Below are positions 1 through 8,493 of a stretch of DNA of 47,100 bases, piece after piece (position 1 is the first letter of the stretch; each line of letters begins with the position of its first letter). This DNA is from Candidatus Parcubacteria bacterium. Its GTDB lineage: Bacteria; Patescibacteriota; Patescibacteriia; PEXW01. The stretch is taken from assembly GCA_003597955.1 (NCBI GenBank), contig QZJU01000005.1:1-47100 (forward strand). The letters run 5' to 3'. Under the pieces are notes generated by a model. That model was given only the letters and a program-made list of their open reading frames with translations, had not been told where the DNA came from and searched no databases. The position numbers and the translations under genes were made by a program.

Positions 1-904
1 ACCCGTATTCATTCGGTACTGAAAATGCCGCCGGTATTGTTTGCCCAACGGCTGCTCCCACTCGTCGAAAAAGTGTCTTAATTTTGGGGGTCTTGACACG
101 CACATGAGCGGCAACTGCTATTTGGCCTGGATGATTGCGAGCTTCGTGAATACGAGGGTCATAAGCATTCTTCTCCCCGCGTATCGTTTCAAGTGACAGA
201 GCGGCGGCCATGTCCGAATATTCCAGCAGGACTTTCGCGTCATAGGCGGCCAGAATGGTAGCTGCTAGCATGAAAGTCGAACCATTGGTCAGACCCATAG
301 CTTCCTTGGCTTTCAGGGTAATTGGTTCAATCCCGGCTGCCTTCAGTGCTTCAGGCGCCGTCATTAACATACCTTGGTAATACGCCTTTTGCTTCGGCAG
401 GCCAATCAGCACGGCTGACATGTGAGCTAACGGACAGAGATCTCCGCTCGCGCCGACCGAACCCTTTTGAGGAATACAGGGAATAATACCTTTGTTATAC
501 AATTCGAGAATCTTCTCGAGTAAGCACAGGCGCAAACCCGAATTCCCCTTGCAGAAAGAATTGACGCGCAGGATCATGGCCAAGCGAACGATTTCCTCGG
601 GAAAAGGCTCGCCAAAACCGACGCAATGCGCAGGAATGTAGTGAGCCTGATAATCGTCAATCTCGTTGTCAGGAATAATGGTAGCCTTTTTGATTCCACA
701 ACCGGTATTGACACCGTAGATGATATCACCAGCCGCCATGCGCTCCTCTAGACCGGTACGAAAAGCGTGAAGTTTTTCTCTGACTTCCCCAGATATTTCC
801 ACGTGGGGGTAGGTATGGCCGCCATTATGGTCATGGTGGCCGCGTGCAACGTCGATTGCGTCGCGGATCGTGAGGCTTTCGCCATCGAGTAATATTTTAG
901 ACAT
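1..904 (-). CDS. MIO-type aromatic amino acid ammonia-lyase, HAL/PAL family (3' end beyond window)
   Basis: The first ~301 codons lie here; the gene runs off the left edge, so the ORF track misses it. The translation has YGVNTGCG (Tyr63, the expected catalytic Tyr loop), GNSGLR, the MIO-forming Ala152-Ser153-Gly154 in GSVGASGDLCPLAH, and AMGLTNGS. These are hallmarks of the histidine/phenylalanine ammonia-lyase family, which removes ammonia non-oxidatively from an aromatic amino acid (histidine to urocanate in HAL). IPAHCVGFG resembles the HAL SHAxGxG segment, favouring a HAL-like enzyme, but substrate is not proven. The ATG at 904 is preceded by AAGGAG, a clear Shine-Dalgarno sequence that many other genes here lack. 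After HPGQ (about residue 260) the last 40 residues look less typical of the family. No hut genes are in view. A catabolic lyase is unexpected in a CPR genome and may be acquired. Confidence 0.85.
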   Translation of the reverse strand, partial: MSKILLDGESLTIRDAIDVARGHHDHNGGHTYPHVEISGEVREKLHAFRTGLEERMAAGDIIYGVNTGCGIKKATIIPDNEIDDYQAHYIPAHCVGFGEPFPEEIVRLAMILRVNSFCKGNSGLRLCLLEKILELYNKGIIPCIPQKGSVGASGDLCPLAHMSAVLIGLPKQKAYYQGMLMTAPEALKAAGIEPITLKAKEAMGLTNGSTFMLAATILAAYDAKVLLEYSDMAAALSLETIRGEKNAYDPRIHEARNHPGQIAVAAHVRVKTPKIKTLFRRVGAAVGQTIPAAFSVPNEYG

Positions 905-1183
905 TACTCTCGACTCCTTGCTGTTAGAGGTTCACCGTAAAATATTTTCATCCGATTTTAACCCTAGCTTTTGAGTTAGTTATCATTTCATTAACACCCT
1001 CTACATTATTAGTCGCTACAGATTTAAGAGTGCCTTAATTTACTATTAAACTTATAAATTTTTAAAGAACTTAATTAAGGGTAAATCTTAACACCGCGTT
1101 AAGGGAATTGTCAAAGTTAATTTGGTTGACGAAAAGCCTAAAAAGTGCTAGAATTAAAGCATCAAAAATAAAAAGCTAAAATC
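905..1183. other. AT-rich divergent intergenic region
   Basis: About 280 bases separate the divergent lyase and histidine kinase genes. The region is AT-rich with several TTAAGGG/TTAA stretches and holds the kinase promoter described separately. No RNA gene or supported small ORF was seen. Confidence 0.6.
1126..1154 (+). promoter_or_regulatory. Sigma70-type promoter for the histidine kinase operon
   Basis: TTGACG (1126-1131), a 17-base spacer and TAGAAT (1149-1154) closely match the -35/-10 consensus. The expected start is near 1161, about 22 bases before the ATG at 1184. Confidence 0.65.
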
Positions 1184-2599
1184 ATGAAGATTGAGGATTT
1201 GATGGAGCTGGAAAAACAAGAACGGCAAAAACGGTTGCAATGGTCGGTTGTCATCCGTTATCTTGTGATATTCATTGTTGTATTTTTATCCTGGCTGGCT
1301 TCCCAGTTCGGCGCCTCTTTCTTTTTGGCCGGAATTTTATTTTCCGTTTCACTGGCTTTGGCATTTAATCTGATTTTAAGCTATGTCTACAGCCGCAAAG
1401 ACATTGCTAAATTCTGGCCGTATCTGGGCTTGGTGATAGATATGTTTATCATCACCTCAATCGTCCACTTTACCGGCGGCATCACCAGCGTGTTTCTGCC
1501 GCTTTACCTTTTGCAGATTGTCGGTACCAACGTGCATTTTTCCCGTTTGGCCGGACCGATTAATTTTTTCGTCGGCACCACTTTTTTTGCCGCCTTATTT
1601 ACTTTAGAAGATCAGGGCTGGTTAACGCACTACACGCCTTTTCCTGTGGCGCCCGACCTGCATCAGAACTACGCCTATATTGCAGCGACGGGTTTTACTT
1701 TAGTGGTTTTAATGGCGGTTTCCACATACCGGTCGGGTTATGTGGTCAGGAGTTTGGAAAAAGTGGAAAAAGAATTAGCCAAAGTCAATGAAGATTTGAT
1801 TCGAGCTAACCAGGCTTTTCAGACTGCCAACCAGCGCTTGAAAGAATTAGACCAACTGAAAACCGAATTTATTTCCGTGGCAAGCCACCAGCTGCGCACC
1901 CCGCTTTCGGCTATCAAGTGGTCTTTGAAAATGTTAATGGATAAAGACCTGGGTCCTTTGAATGAAGAGCAGCAAGAATTGATTGTCAAAGGTTACCAAA
2001 GCAACGAGCGCATGATTGATTTGATTAACGATTTATTGAATGTGTCCCGGATTGAAGAAGGGCGGTTCACTTACTTGTTCGTGGAACAGTCTATTGATCC
2101 AATTTTGCGGGAGCTGATTGAAGAGCAAAAACACGTGGCCCAGGAAAAACGCATTAGCTTGGAATATGATCCAGGCAAAATCCCATTGCCGATAGTGCGC
2201 GTTGACACTCAAAAAATTCATTTGGGCCTGCAAAATATCGTGGACAATGCTTTAAAGTACACACCTTTTGGTGGTAAGATTTATGTGCGCGTCAAGCCCG
2301 AAAAGGAAGAGCTGATTATCAGTATCCAAGATACGGGCGTGGGCATTCCGGTGAATCAGCAGCCTCGCGTGTTTAGCAAATTTTTCCGCGGCGATAACGT
2401 AATCAGGATGCAGACTGAAGGCACGGGCTTAGGCTTATTCATCACCCACAATATCATTCAAAAACACCATGGCCGTGTGTGGTTTGAAAGCCACGAAGGC
2501 AAGGGCACTTCTTTCTATGTCGCTTTGCCCTTGGTAAAAGACCGCACGCAGGTTTGGAACAAAACAGAAAAACTCGAGCAAGCGCTTCAGAATTTTTAA
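1184..2599 (+). CDS. Membrane sensor histidine kinase
   Basis: A 471-residue protein. Residues about 22-185 hold around six hydrophobic segments with no recognisable extracytoplasmic sensor domain; a short coiled coil (about 187-222) links them to the kinase core. The HisKA motif SVASHQLRTPLSAIKW places the phospho-accepting His at 235. The HATPase domain shows the N-box NIVDNALKYTP, G1 DTGVGIP, F-box KFFRGDN and G2 GTGLGLFI, so the catalytic core appears intact. It should autophosphorylate and pass phosphate to a receiver, probably the double-receiver protein two genes downstream. It is followed after 4 bases by a membrane protein, consistent with an operon. There is no strong Shine-Dalgarno sequence before the ATG. 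The signal is unknown. Confidence 0.9.
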   Translation: MKIEDLMELEKQERQKRLQWSVVIRYLVIFIVVFLSWLASQFGASFFLAGILFSVSLALAFNLILSYVYSRKDIAKFWPYLGLVIDMFIITSIVHFTGGITSVFLPLYLLQIVGTNVHFSRLAGPINFFVGTTFFAALFTLEDQGWLTHYTPFPVAPDLHQNYAYIAATGFTLVVLMAVSTYRSGYVVRSLEKVEKELAKVNEDLIRANQAFQTANQRLKELDQLKTEFISVASHQLRTPLSAIKWSLKMLMDKDLGPLNEEQQELIVKGYQSNERMIDLINDLLNVSRIEEGRFTYLFVEQSIDPILRELIEEQKHVAQEKRISLEYDPGKIPLPIVRVDTQKIHLGLQNIVDNALKYTPFGGKIYVRVKPEKEELIISIQDTGVGIPVNQQPRVFSKFFRGDNVIRMQTEGTGLGLFITHNIIQKHHGRVWFESHEGKGTSFYVALPLVKDRTQVWNKTEKLEQALQNF

Positions 2600-2603
2600 A
2601 AAA

Positions 2604-3323
2604 ATGACGCTCCAAACTTCCACCATAATCGATCTAATCAATGCCGGCGTTTGTGGTTATTTGGCCGTTCGCCTGCATCGAGGCTGGCAACAGGATCCTA
2701 GCAGCCAAACCCTGAAGAGTTTCTTCATGACCTATATTTTCATGACACTGGCTTATGTTTTTTTGTTCGTGCCCCGGCTGTTAGCCAGCAGCCAAACTCA
2801 ATTTTTGGGTGTGAGCTTTGCTTTGGGTAATGGTTTTTTTCTTTTAGCCACGGTCTATTTTGGCAGAATCGTGGTTTTCTTCACGCGGCCGAATTGGGCC
2901 AAGCGTTTTTTCTTTGGTTTTCTGGGTTTGGCCGCCATCAGTTTCATCTGGTCATTACTGCAGCCGGCAAAACCTATGGTGGACGCCGCGACTGGCATTA
3001 CGAGCTGGAATGTTCAAGCGGCAGTAGGCGTTTATACTGGCGTTTTAATGATTCTTGTTTTGATCCCGGGAGCCATTTTTTTCATCCATCGTGGTTGGCA
3101 TGAAAAAGTCAATCATGTGGTTCGGGTCCGCTCGATAACCATCGGCGTTGGTGCGGCCCTGATTATGGTCACGGCCATTACTTTTTATCTTGCTTCAACG
3201 GAAACCATCGCAATTTTGGGCGATTTATTTTCAATCGCCGCCTTGCTGACTGTATTCCTGGGCGTCGTTTATCACCGGCCACAAAAACTACCCCCGCCGG
3301 CGATTACCAATAAGCTTAGTTAA
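2604..3323 (+). CDS. Polytopic membrane protein of unknown function
   Basis: A 239-residue, very hydrophobic protein with about seven predicted membrane segments (for example around residues 42-62, 70-90, 102-120, 138-160, 175-198, 203-222) and a Pro-rich C-terminal tail (RPQKLPPPAITNKLS). I recognise no family. It lies 4 bases after the kinase stop and 6 bases before the response regulator, so it is almost certainly co-transcribed with the two-component pair and may help sense the signal or be membrane-linked to the kinase; that role is inference from position only. The ATG at 2604 follows an A-run without a clear ribosome binding site. Confidence 0.6.
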   Translation: MTLQTSTIIDLINAGVCGYLAVRLHRGWQQDPSSQTLKSFFMTYIFMTLAYVFLFVPRLLASSQTQFLGVSFALGNGFFLLATVYFGRIVVFFTRPNWAKRFFFGFLGLAAISFIWSLLQPAKPMVDAATGITSWNVQAAVGVYTGVLMILVLIPGAIFFIHRGWHEKVNHVVRVRSITIGVGAALIMVTAITFYLASTETIAILGDLFSIAALLTVFLGVVYHRPQKLPPPAITNKLS

Positions 3324-3329
3324 GTTTTT

Positions 3330-4145
3330 ATGTCCAAGCATATTTTAATAGTCGAAGATGAGAAGATTTTGCGCGAGGTCTTGGCCAAAAAATTTGAACA
3401 CGAGGGATTTAAAGTTTCAACCGCCGAAAACGGGGAAGAGGGCTTGGGCTTGATCATCGCTGAAAAGCCAGATGTTGTTTTGCTGGACATTGTAATGCCC
3501 AAAATGAATGGTTATGAAGTTCTTCGCAGTTTGCAAGAAAGCCAAGTTTCGATTCCGCCGATTATTATTATTTCCAACTCGGGTCAGCCCGTGGAGGTTG
3601 ATAAGGCCATCAACCTTGGTGCCAAAGATTATGTCGTAAAAGCCCAAATTACACCCGAAGAGGTGGTAAAAAAAGTTCAAAAAATTTTTATGCCACCCAC
3701 TGTAAAGTCCGCCACTTCAAAAAAAGAGAAATTCACGGAAGAGGCTTTGGTTGACGCCAAAACCAGGAATTCGGAACACAGGATTTTGTTGATAGAGGAC
3801 GACCAGTTTTTACGCGAACTACTTAGCGCGAAACTGAAGCGTGAAGGTTTTGCTGTGCAGATTTGCGTGGACGGCCAGGAAGGCCTGCGCACTATCCAAA
3901 ACACCAGGCCAGAATTGGTTTTATTAGATGTGATTTTGCCGGGCTTGGACGGTTTTAGCGTTCTTCAGCAAATCCGGGCATCTGGCGACCAACGGGTTTC
4001 AAAGATTCCCATTGTTTTGCTTTCGAATTTGGGCCAAGATTCAGATGTCACCAAAGGCATGCAATTAGGCGCCAATGAATATTTGATTAAAGCCAATCTC
4101 ACCATTGACGAGATTATTCGTAGGATTCAGAAATATTTAAAATAA
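3330..4145 (+). CDS. Double-receiver response regulator (REC-REC), no output domain
   Basis: A 271-residue protein made of two CheY-like receiver domains. REC1 (about 4-120) has the acidic pair in VEDE, phospho-acceptor Asp53 in VVLLDIVMPKMNG and Lys104 in DYVVKA. REC2 (about 151-270) has IEDD, Asp200 in LVLLDVILPGLDG and Lys254 in EYLIKA. Both sites look intact. No DNA-binding, enzymatic or PilZ domain follows, and a lysine-rich linker (about 121-150) joins the domains. Such proteins act as phosphorelay intermediates, phosphate sinks or protein-protein regulators. The cognate kinase is most likely the one encoded upstream. It ends just before the convergent M23 gene. Confidence 0.88.
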   Translation: MSKHILIVEDEKILREVLAKKFEHEGFKVSTAENGEEGLGLIIAEKPDVVLLDIVMPKMNGYEVLRSLQESQVSIPPIIIISNSGQPVEVDKAINLGAKDYVVKAQITPEEVVKKVQKIFMPPTVKSATSKKEKFTEEALVDAKTRNSEHRILLIEDDQFLRELLSAKLKREGFAVQICVDGQEGLRTIQNTRPELVLLDVILPGLDGFSVLQQIRASGDQRVSKIPIVLLSNLGQDSDVTKGMQLGANEYLIKANLTIDEIIRRIQKYLK

Positions 4146-4147
4146 TC

Positions 4148-4198
4148 GCCGGATAAATAAACCGGCTAAGTGAGCGGTTAAAAAATTAACAGCTTTTT
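4148..4198 (+). terminator. Possible terminator between convergent genes
   Basis: After the response regulator stop there is a GCCGG/CCGGC hairpin (4148-4166), then an imperfect AGC..TTAA / TTAA..GCT hairpin ending in a short T-run. The T-run overlaps the stop of the convergent M23 gene. It is plausible but not strong. Confidence 0.4.
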
Positions 4199-5483
4199 AG
4201 TAATAGCTAAGCGGGTTACGTTTTGCTCCGTTTTGTATTACTTCAAAATGTAAGTGCGTACCCGTGGAGCGGCCGGTTGAGCCCACCATACCAATTGACT
4301 GCCCACGTTTCACTGACTGGCCGGCGCGTACAAAAATTTTACTGGCGTGCCCGTAAAGGGTTTCGCGCCCGCCGCCATGGTTAATGATGATATGAAAACC
4401 GTAGCCATAGCGGGCATAAACCACGCTTTCAACCACGCCGCTATCTGCCGCGTAAATCGGCGAAGCATAAGTGCCGTCAATATCAATACCCGTATGCCCG
4501 TACCTGAAATACTGATTGATTTTTCGGCCTGGGGTTGGCCATTGCAGCCGGGCGCCGGAAACCGCCCGGGCTGGCGGCGGCACATTAAAGATGGCAAACT
4601 GCCGTGAGATGGAGGTTTGTGGTTGCGGTTGGGGCCGAGCGACCGGCTCGACGGTGCCGCCGGGGATAATTAATTCTTCGCCAGCATTTAAAGCCTCATT
4701 GCTGGCCAAACGGTTAAAAGCCAAAATTTTGTCCTTATCCGCTTTATATTTCTGCGCGATTTTTTCCACCGTGTCCCCGGCTTTAATCGTGTGTGTCACG
4801 CCGTCAACTGGCAAAATGGTCAGCTTCTGGCCGGGCTTGATTAGATCGTTTTCATTAAGGTTATTGGCCGACAAAACCGTTTGGGTGCTGATGCCGAACC
4901 TTTGCGCGATGCCGCTTAGGGTATCGCCACCCTCCACGATGTAATATCTGACTTCTTCATTTTCTTTTTCGATGTTGCCGCCACCAATGCCCAAGGCCAA
5001 CTGCTGTTCAGGATTTATTGTTTCGCCGGAAGAGTCAGTGGCAGTAGCGCGGATGTCGGAATTCTGACTGGGAGTCAAAGCCAATTTTTGGTCGCTTAAG
5101 TTAATTAACTGCGCCGGCCCTTCAGTAATTTCTAAATCTTCGGACTCATTAGTAGCAAATAATTTGGCATAAAGGCTGTTTCGGCCAAATGTCGCCGGAT
5201 CAGAGCTCTGCGCCTGGACATTATTGATGGTAATTAGACCCGCAACCACGGCGATGATGACCGTAACCGCATGCCGGTGCAAAAGGAAAAAAGCCCAACG
5301 ATTTTTCGCCGGCGTGATGATGCGGTTGAATTTGCTTTTGAATAAGCGGTAGAGCCGATACAGCGGCCGCAGCCAAGCAAACCAAAACAGCCGACCCAGC
5401 CACCTTAGTGGTCGCAAAAGAAAAATCAGAATTTTTCCTAAACCTTTTAAAACCGCGCCCAAGGCAGTCAAGATCCGCAACAA
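4197..5483 (-). CDS. Membrane-anchored LysM / M23 (LytM-type) peptidoglycan peptidase
   Basis: A 428-residue protein. The N-terminus (1-50) is hydrophobic and Arg-rich, followed by a membrane segment about 72-89 (AVTVIIAVVAGLITINN). Two LysM peptidoglycan-binding repeats follow at about 180-225 (YYIVEGGDTLSGIAQRFG) and 230-276 (HTIKAGDTVEKIAQKY), then a Pro-rich spacer. The C-terminal M23 metallopeptidase domain (about 315-425) has HTGIDIDG (His330, Asp334), YGHAS (His379) and HLHFE (His410, His412), so the Zn-binding and catalytic residues are present. It should act outside the membrane, cutting peptide cross-links or activating another hydrolase. Two LysM repeats plus an active M23 domain suggest wall remodelling or division. 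It is convergent with the two-component operon and stands alone. Confidence 0.92.
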   Translation of the reverse strand: MLRILTALGAVLKGLGKILIFLLRPLRWLGRLFWFAWLRPLYRLYRLFKSKFNRIITPAKNRWAFFLLHRHAVTVIIAVVAGLITINNVQAQSSDPATFGRNSLYAKLFATNESEDLEITEGPAQLINLSDQKLALTPSQNSDIRATATDSSGETINPEQQLALGIGGGNIEKENEEVRYYIVEGGDTLSGIAQRFGISTQTVLSANNLNENDLIKPGQKLTILPVDGVTHTIKAGDTVEKIAQKYKADKDKILAFNRLASNEALNAGEELIIPGGTVEPVARPQPQPQTSISRQFAIFNVPPPARAVSGARLQWPTPGRKINQYFRYGHTGIDIDGTYASPIYAADSGVVESVVYARYGYGFHIIINHGGGRETLYGHASKIFVRAGQSVKRGQSIGMVGSTGRSTGTHLHFEVIQNGAKRNPLSYY

Positions 5484-5566
5484 CGAACTTAAGAAAATTT
5501 TAATGACTCGATCGCTAATATTTAAATGATTAGTAATTTAATTTCTTAGTACAGGCTAGTGATTTT

Positions 5567-5679
5567 AACCCGCACCACTTTCCAGTTAAAGGCTTATTTA
5601 CGCGCCTACAAGTTAATTAAGCCGGGCAAATTTCAATATACTTCTCTTTAAAAACTTGAATTGGAAAGTGGTGCGGGTT
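5567..5679. repeat. 18-bp perfect inverted repeat flanking a 77-base spacer
   Basis: AACCCGCACCACTTTCCA at 5567-5584 is the exact reverse complement of 5662-5679. The spacer is AT-rich and non-coding. The arm sequence GGTGCGGG also occurs next to the T4SS operon promoter (about 11935). It could be a small mobile repeat or an RNA stem. Confidence 0.75.
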
Positions 5680-5790
5680 TTACAAAAAATCCCCATGAAA
5701 ACATAGAGACTGGTGAGCCACAAACATAACATCGCGTAATTTATTTGTCAAGATAAATATGGGCTTCTTTCCAAAAAAAGCAAAAAAACC

Positions 5791-5819
5791 TTGGAAAAAC
5801 AGCCTAAATTTGGTAAACT
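5791..5819 (+). promoter_or_regulatory. leuS promoter, predicting a leaderless or near-leaderless mRNA
   Basis: TTGGAA (5791-5796), a 17-base spacer and TAAACT (5814-5819). The leuS ATG begins at 5829, only 10 bases after the -10 box, so the transcript would start within a few bases of the start codon. Confidence 0.5.
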
Positions 5820-5828
5820 TAGTCAATC

Positions 5829-8492
5829 ATGGTTTCTGAAAAATATAATCCAGAAAAGGTAGAAAAAAGATGGCAAAAAGCTTGGTTGCGGGCCAAGATT
5901 TTTAAAGCGCCTGATTTTCCAAAGAAAACTAAAGCGTATGTTTTGGATATGTTTCCCTACCCTTCGGGCGAAGGTTTGCATGTTGGCCACCCAGAAGGCT
6001 ACACTGCTTCGGATATTTATACTCGCTTTTTGCGGATGCAGGGTCAAGAAGTTTTGCATCCCATGGGTTGGGACGCTTTCGGTCTGCCCGCGGAAAATTA
6101 TGCTCTGAAAACCGGTACGCCGCCGGCTGAAACCCTTAAAAAAAACATCAAAAATTTCAAAAAGCAAATTCAGGCTCTGGGTTTTTCCTACGATTGGTCG
6201 CGAGAAATAAATACAACCGACCCTAACTATTACCAATGGACCCAATGGATTTTCGTGCAATTGTTTAAGCGCGGTTTGGCTTATGAGGCCTTTGCCCCTA
6301 TAAACTGGTGTCCGAAAGATAAGACCGGCTTGGCCAATGAAGAAGTGGTTGGCGGCAAGTGCGAAAGGTGCGGCACGGAAGTGGTCAGAAAAAACATCCG
6401 CCAGTGGCTGGTTAAAATTACGGATTCGAAATACATCGAAAGGCTGTTGAAGGATTTGGATAAATTGGACTGGCCAGAGTCAATCAAGCATTTGCAAAGA
6501 AATTGGATTGGCAAAAGCGAAGGCGCGTTAGTTGACTTTGAGCTTGTAACTAAGAACCAAGAACCGGCCGATAAGTTTAAAGTCCCCAGTTTAAAGTCCC
6601 CAGTTATTCGGGTCTTCACCACCCGGCCAGACACTCTATTCGGCGCGACTTATCTGGTTTTATCGCCCGAGCATCCTCTGGTTGAAGCCGTCACTACTTC
6701 GGAAAATAGAAAAGCGGTTGAGGATTACCAGAAACAAGCCGCAAAAAAATCAGATTTGGACCGGACAGACTTGGCCAAAGAAAAAACCGGCGTGTTTACC
6801 GGCGGTTATGCCATTAACCCGGTTAATAATGAAAAAATCCCAATCTGGATCGCGGATTATGTTTTAAGCAGTTATGGCACAGGCGCCATCATGGCCGTAC
6901 CTGCGCATGATGAAAGGGATTTTGAGTTCGCGAAGAAATTCAAGCTGCCGATCATTCAGGTTATTGATCCAGATTTGTCATCGCGAGAGAACACCGCCAA
7001 TGCAATTACGGGCGGGGCGAGCGCGGCGATCTTGGATGCTCATTCTGAAAAGATTGCTTCGGTCGCTCCGCTCCCTCGCAATGACAAAGAAGTTTATATT
7101 GGCGAGGGAGTGATGGTTAATTCTGGCAAGTATGATGGCATGAATTCAGTGGAATTCAAGAAAAAAATTGTCGAATGGCTGGAAAACCACGATAAAGGCA
7201 AAAGGGCGGTTAACTATAAGCTTCGCGACTGGGTTTTTTCCAGGCAAAGATATTGGGGCGAACCAATCCCGATCGTGCACTGTGAAAAATGCGGAAATGT
7301 TGCCTTACCCGAAAAAGATTTGCCGCTAAAATTGCCCCAGGTTAAAAATTATCAACCCACGGGCACGGGCGAATCGCCATTAGCTTCGATTAAAGAATGG
7401 GTCAACGCGAAATGCCCTAAATGTGGCGGCAGAGCCAAGCGCGAGACTAATACCATGCCCCAGTGGGCCGGCTCGAATTGGTATTTCCTGCGCTATGTCG
7501 ACCCAAAAAACGGCAAGCAATTAGCCGATCCCGAGAAATTAAAAGCTTGGTTGCCCGTGGATCTGTATGTGGGCGGGGCTGAACACGCAGTTTTGCATTT
7601 GCTCTACGCCCGGTTTATTTACAAATTTTTGTTTGATATCGGCGTAGTGCCGAAAGAGTGCGGGGACGAACCATTCGTTAAATTAAAAAACCAGGGCCTT
7701 ATTCTCGGCGAGGACAATCAAAAGATGTCCAAGTCTAGAGGCAATGTTGTGAATCCTGACGAAGTCATTAAGCAATACGGCGCTGATACAATGCGTATGT
7801 ACGAAATGTTTATGGGTCCGTTCGAAGATGCCAAACCGTGGAATACTAAGGGAATAGTAGGCATCCAACGCTTTTTAGGCATCAAGGAGGGCAAGGGGTA
7901 TGTAGATAGAGTATTTACGGTCATTAAACAGGTTGCTGAGGATGTTCAGGCAGGAAAGTTATCATCGAAAAATGGTTTTTCTAAATCAATTCATAGTACT
8001 ATTAAAAAAATCACTGAGGATATTGAAAACTTTAGGTTTAATACCTGCATATCAGAGTTGATGATATTTTTTAATGGCAAGGATGGAAAACCAGATTGGC
8101 GTCCAAAGTTGAATAAAAAAGGAGAGTGGGAGGCTGTCGGTGAAATAGGCAAGGCTGTGGATATGGACGCATTGCGAGCCTTTTTAAAATTATTAAGCCC
8201 ATTCGCGCCTCACCTCGCCGAAGAACTTTGGCAGAAATTAGGCAAAAAAGATTTTATCTGTCAGCAGACTTGGCCAAAACATGATGAGCAAAGAATAAAA
8301 GCCAAAGAAATTGAAATTCCCATTCAAATAAACGGCAAGGTGCGGGATAAAATTCTAGTCGCTTCAGATGTGCCAGAAGCCGAGCTTAAAAAAATGGTTC
8401 TGGCGAATGTTAAAATTAAAAAATGGCTAGTCGGCAAACCCATTAAGAGCTTCCGTTATGTCCGGGACCGGATAATCAGCTTAGCGGTTTGA
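5829..8492 (+). CDS. leuS: Leucyl-tRNA synthetase, with repeat-derived in-frame insertions
   Basis: An 887-residue class Ia synthetase that attaches leucine to tRNA-Leu in the cytosol. The HIGH motif appears as HVGH in [16 protein letters not shown] (about residue 50) and the KMSKS motif as [10 protein letters not shown]. The editing (CP1) domain has [12 protein letters not shown] and [13 protein letters not shown]. The C-terminal anticodon-binding and LeuRS-specific regions are present. Two segments look foreign. Residues about 383-420 (ISSRENT-like stretch through PLPRND) are encoded by a DNA element with 14-bp terminal inverted repeats (6974-7088). Residues about 240-258 come from a region with a 14-base tandem duplication. 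Both lie in or beside the editing domain, in places where loops vary. The reading frame stays open throughout, so the enzyme is probably functional. Confidence 0.95.
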   Translation: MVSEKYNPEKVEKRWQKAWLRAKIFKAPDFPKKTKAYVLDMFPYPSGEGLHVGHPEGYTASDIYTRFLRMQGQEVLHPMGWDAFGLPAENYALKTGTPPAETLKKNIKNFKKQIQALGFSYDWSREINTTDPNYYQWTQWIFVQLFKRGLAYEAFAPINWCPKDKTGLANEEVVGGKCERCGTEVVRKNIRQWLVKITDSKYIERLLKDLDKLDWPESIKHLQRNWIGKSEGALVDFELVTKNQEPADKFKVPSLKSPVIRVFTTRPDTLFGATYLVLSPEHPLVEAVTTSENRKAVEDYQKQAAKKSDLDRTDLAKEKTGVFTGGYAINPVNNEKIPIWIADYVLSSYGTGAIMAVPAHDERDFEFAKKFKLPIIQVIDPDLSSRENTANAITGGASAAILDAHSEKIASVAPLPRNDKEVYIGEGVMVNSGKYDGMNSVEFKKKIVEWLENHDKGKRAVNYKLRDWVFSRQRYWGEPIPIVHCEKCGNVALPEKDLPLKLPQVKNYQPTGTGESPLASIKEWVNAKCPKCGGRAKRETNTMPQWAGSNWYFLRYVDPKNGKQLADPEKLKAWLPVDLYVGGAEHAVLHLLYARFIYKFLFDIGVVPKECGDEPFVKLKNQGLILGEDNQKMSKSRGNVVNPDEVIKQYGADTMRMYEMFMGPFEDAKPWNTKGIVGIQRFLGIKEGKGYVDRVFTVIKQVAEDVQAGKLSSKNGFSKSIHSTIKKITEDIENFRFNTCISELMIFFNGKDGKPDWRPKLNKKGEWEAVGEIGKAVDMDALRAFLKLLSPFAPHLAEELWQKLGKKDFICQQTWPKHDEQRIKAKEIEIPIQINGKVRDKILVASDVPEAELKKMVLANVKIKKWLVGKPIKSFRYVRDRIISLAV
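6974..7088. repeat. Palindromic repeat element inserted in frame in leuS
   Basis: TTTGTCATCGCGAG at 6974-6987 pairs with CTCGCAATGACAAA at 7075-7088 (one mismatch). The element also carries the AGATTGCTTCGG block typical of short interspersed repeats. It is translated as about 38 residues between VIDPD and KEVYIGEG of LeuRS. The same TTTGTCATT...AATGACAA ends recur at 26318-26418. Confidence 0.75.
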
Positions 8493-8493
8493 T

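Larger units (their letters stand above)
5484..5828. other. Intergenic region upstream of leuS with a long inverted repeat
   Basis: This 345-base, AT-rich region lies between the divergent M23 gene and leuS. It contains an 18-bp perfect inverted repeat (5567-5584 / 5662-5679) and the leuS promoter (5791-5819), both listed separately. No RNA gene or supported small ORF was seen. Confidence 0.6.
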
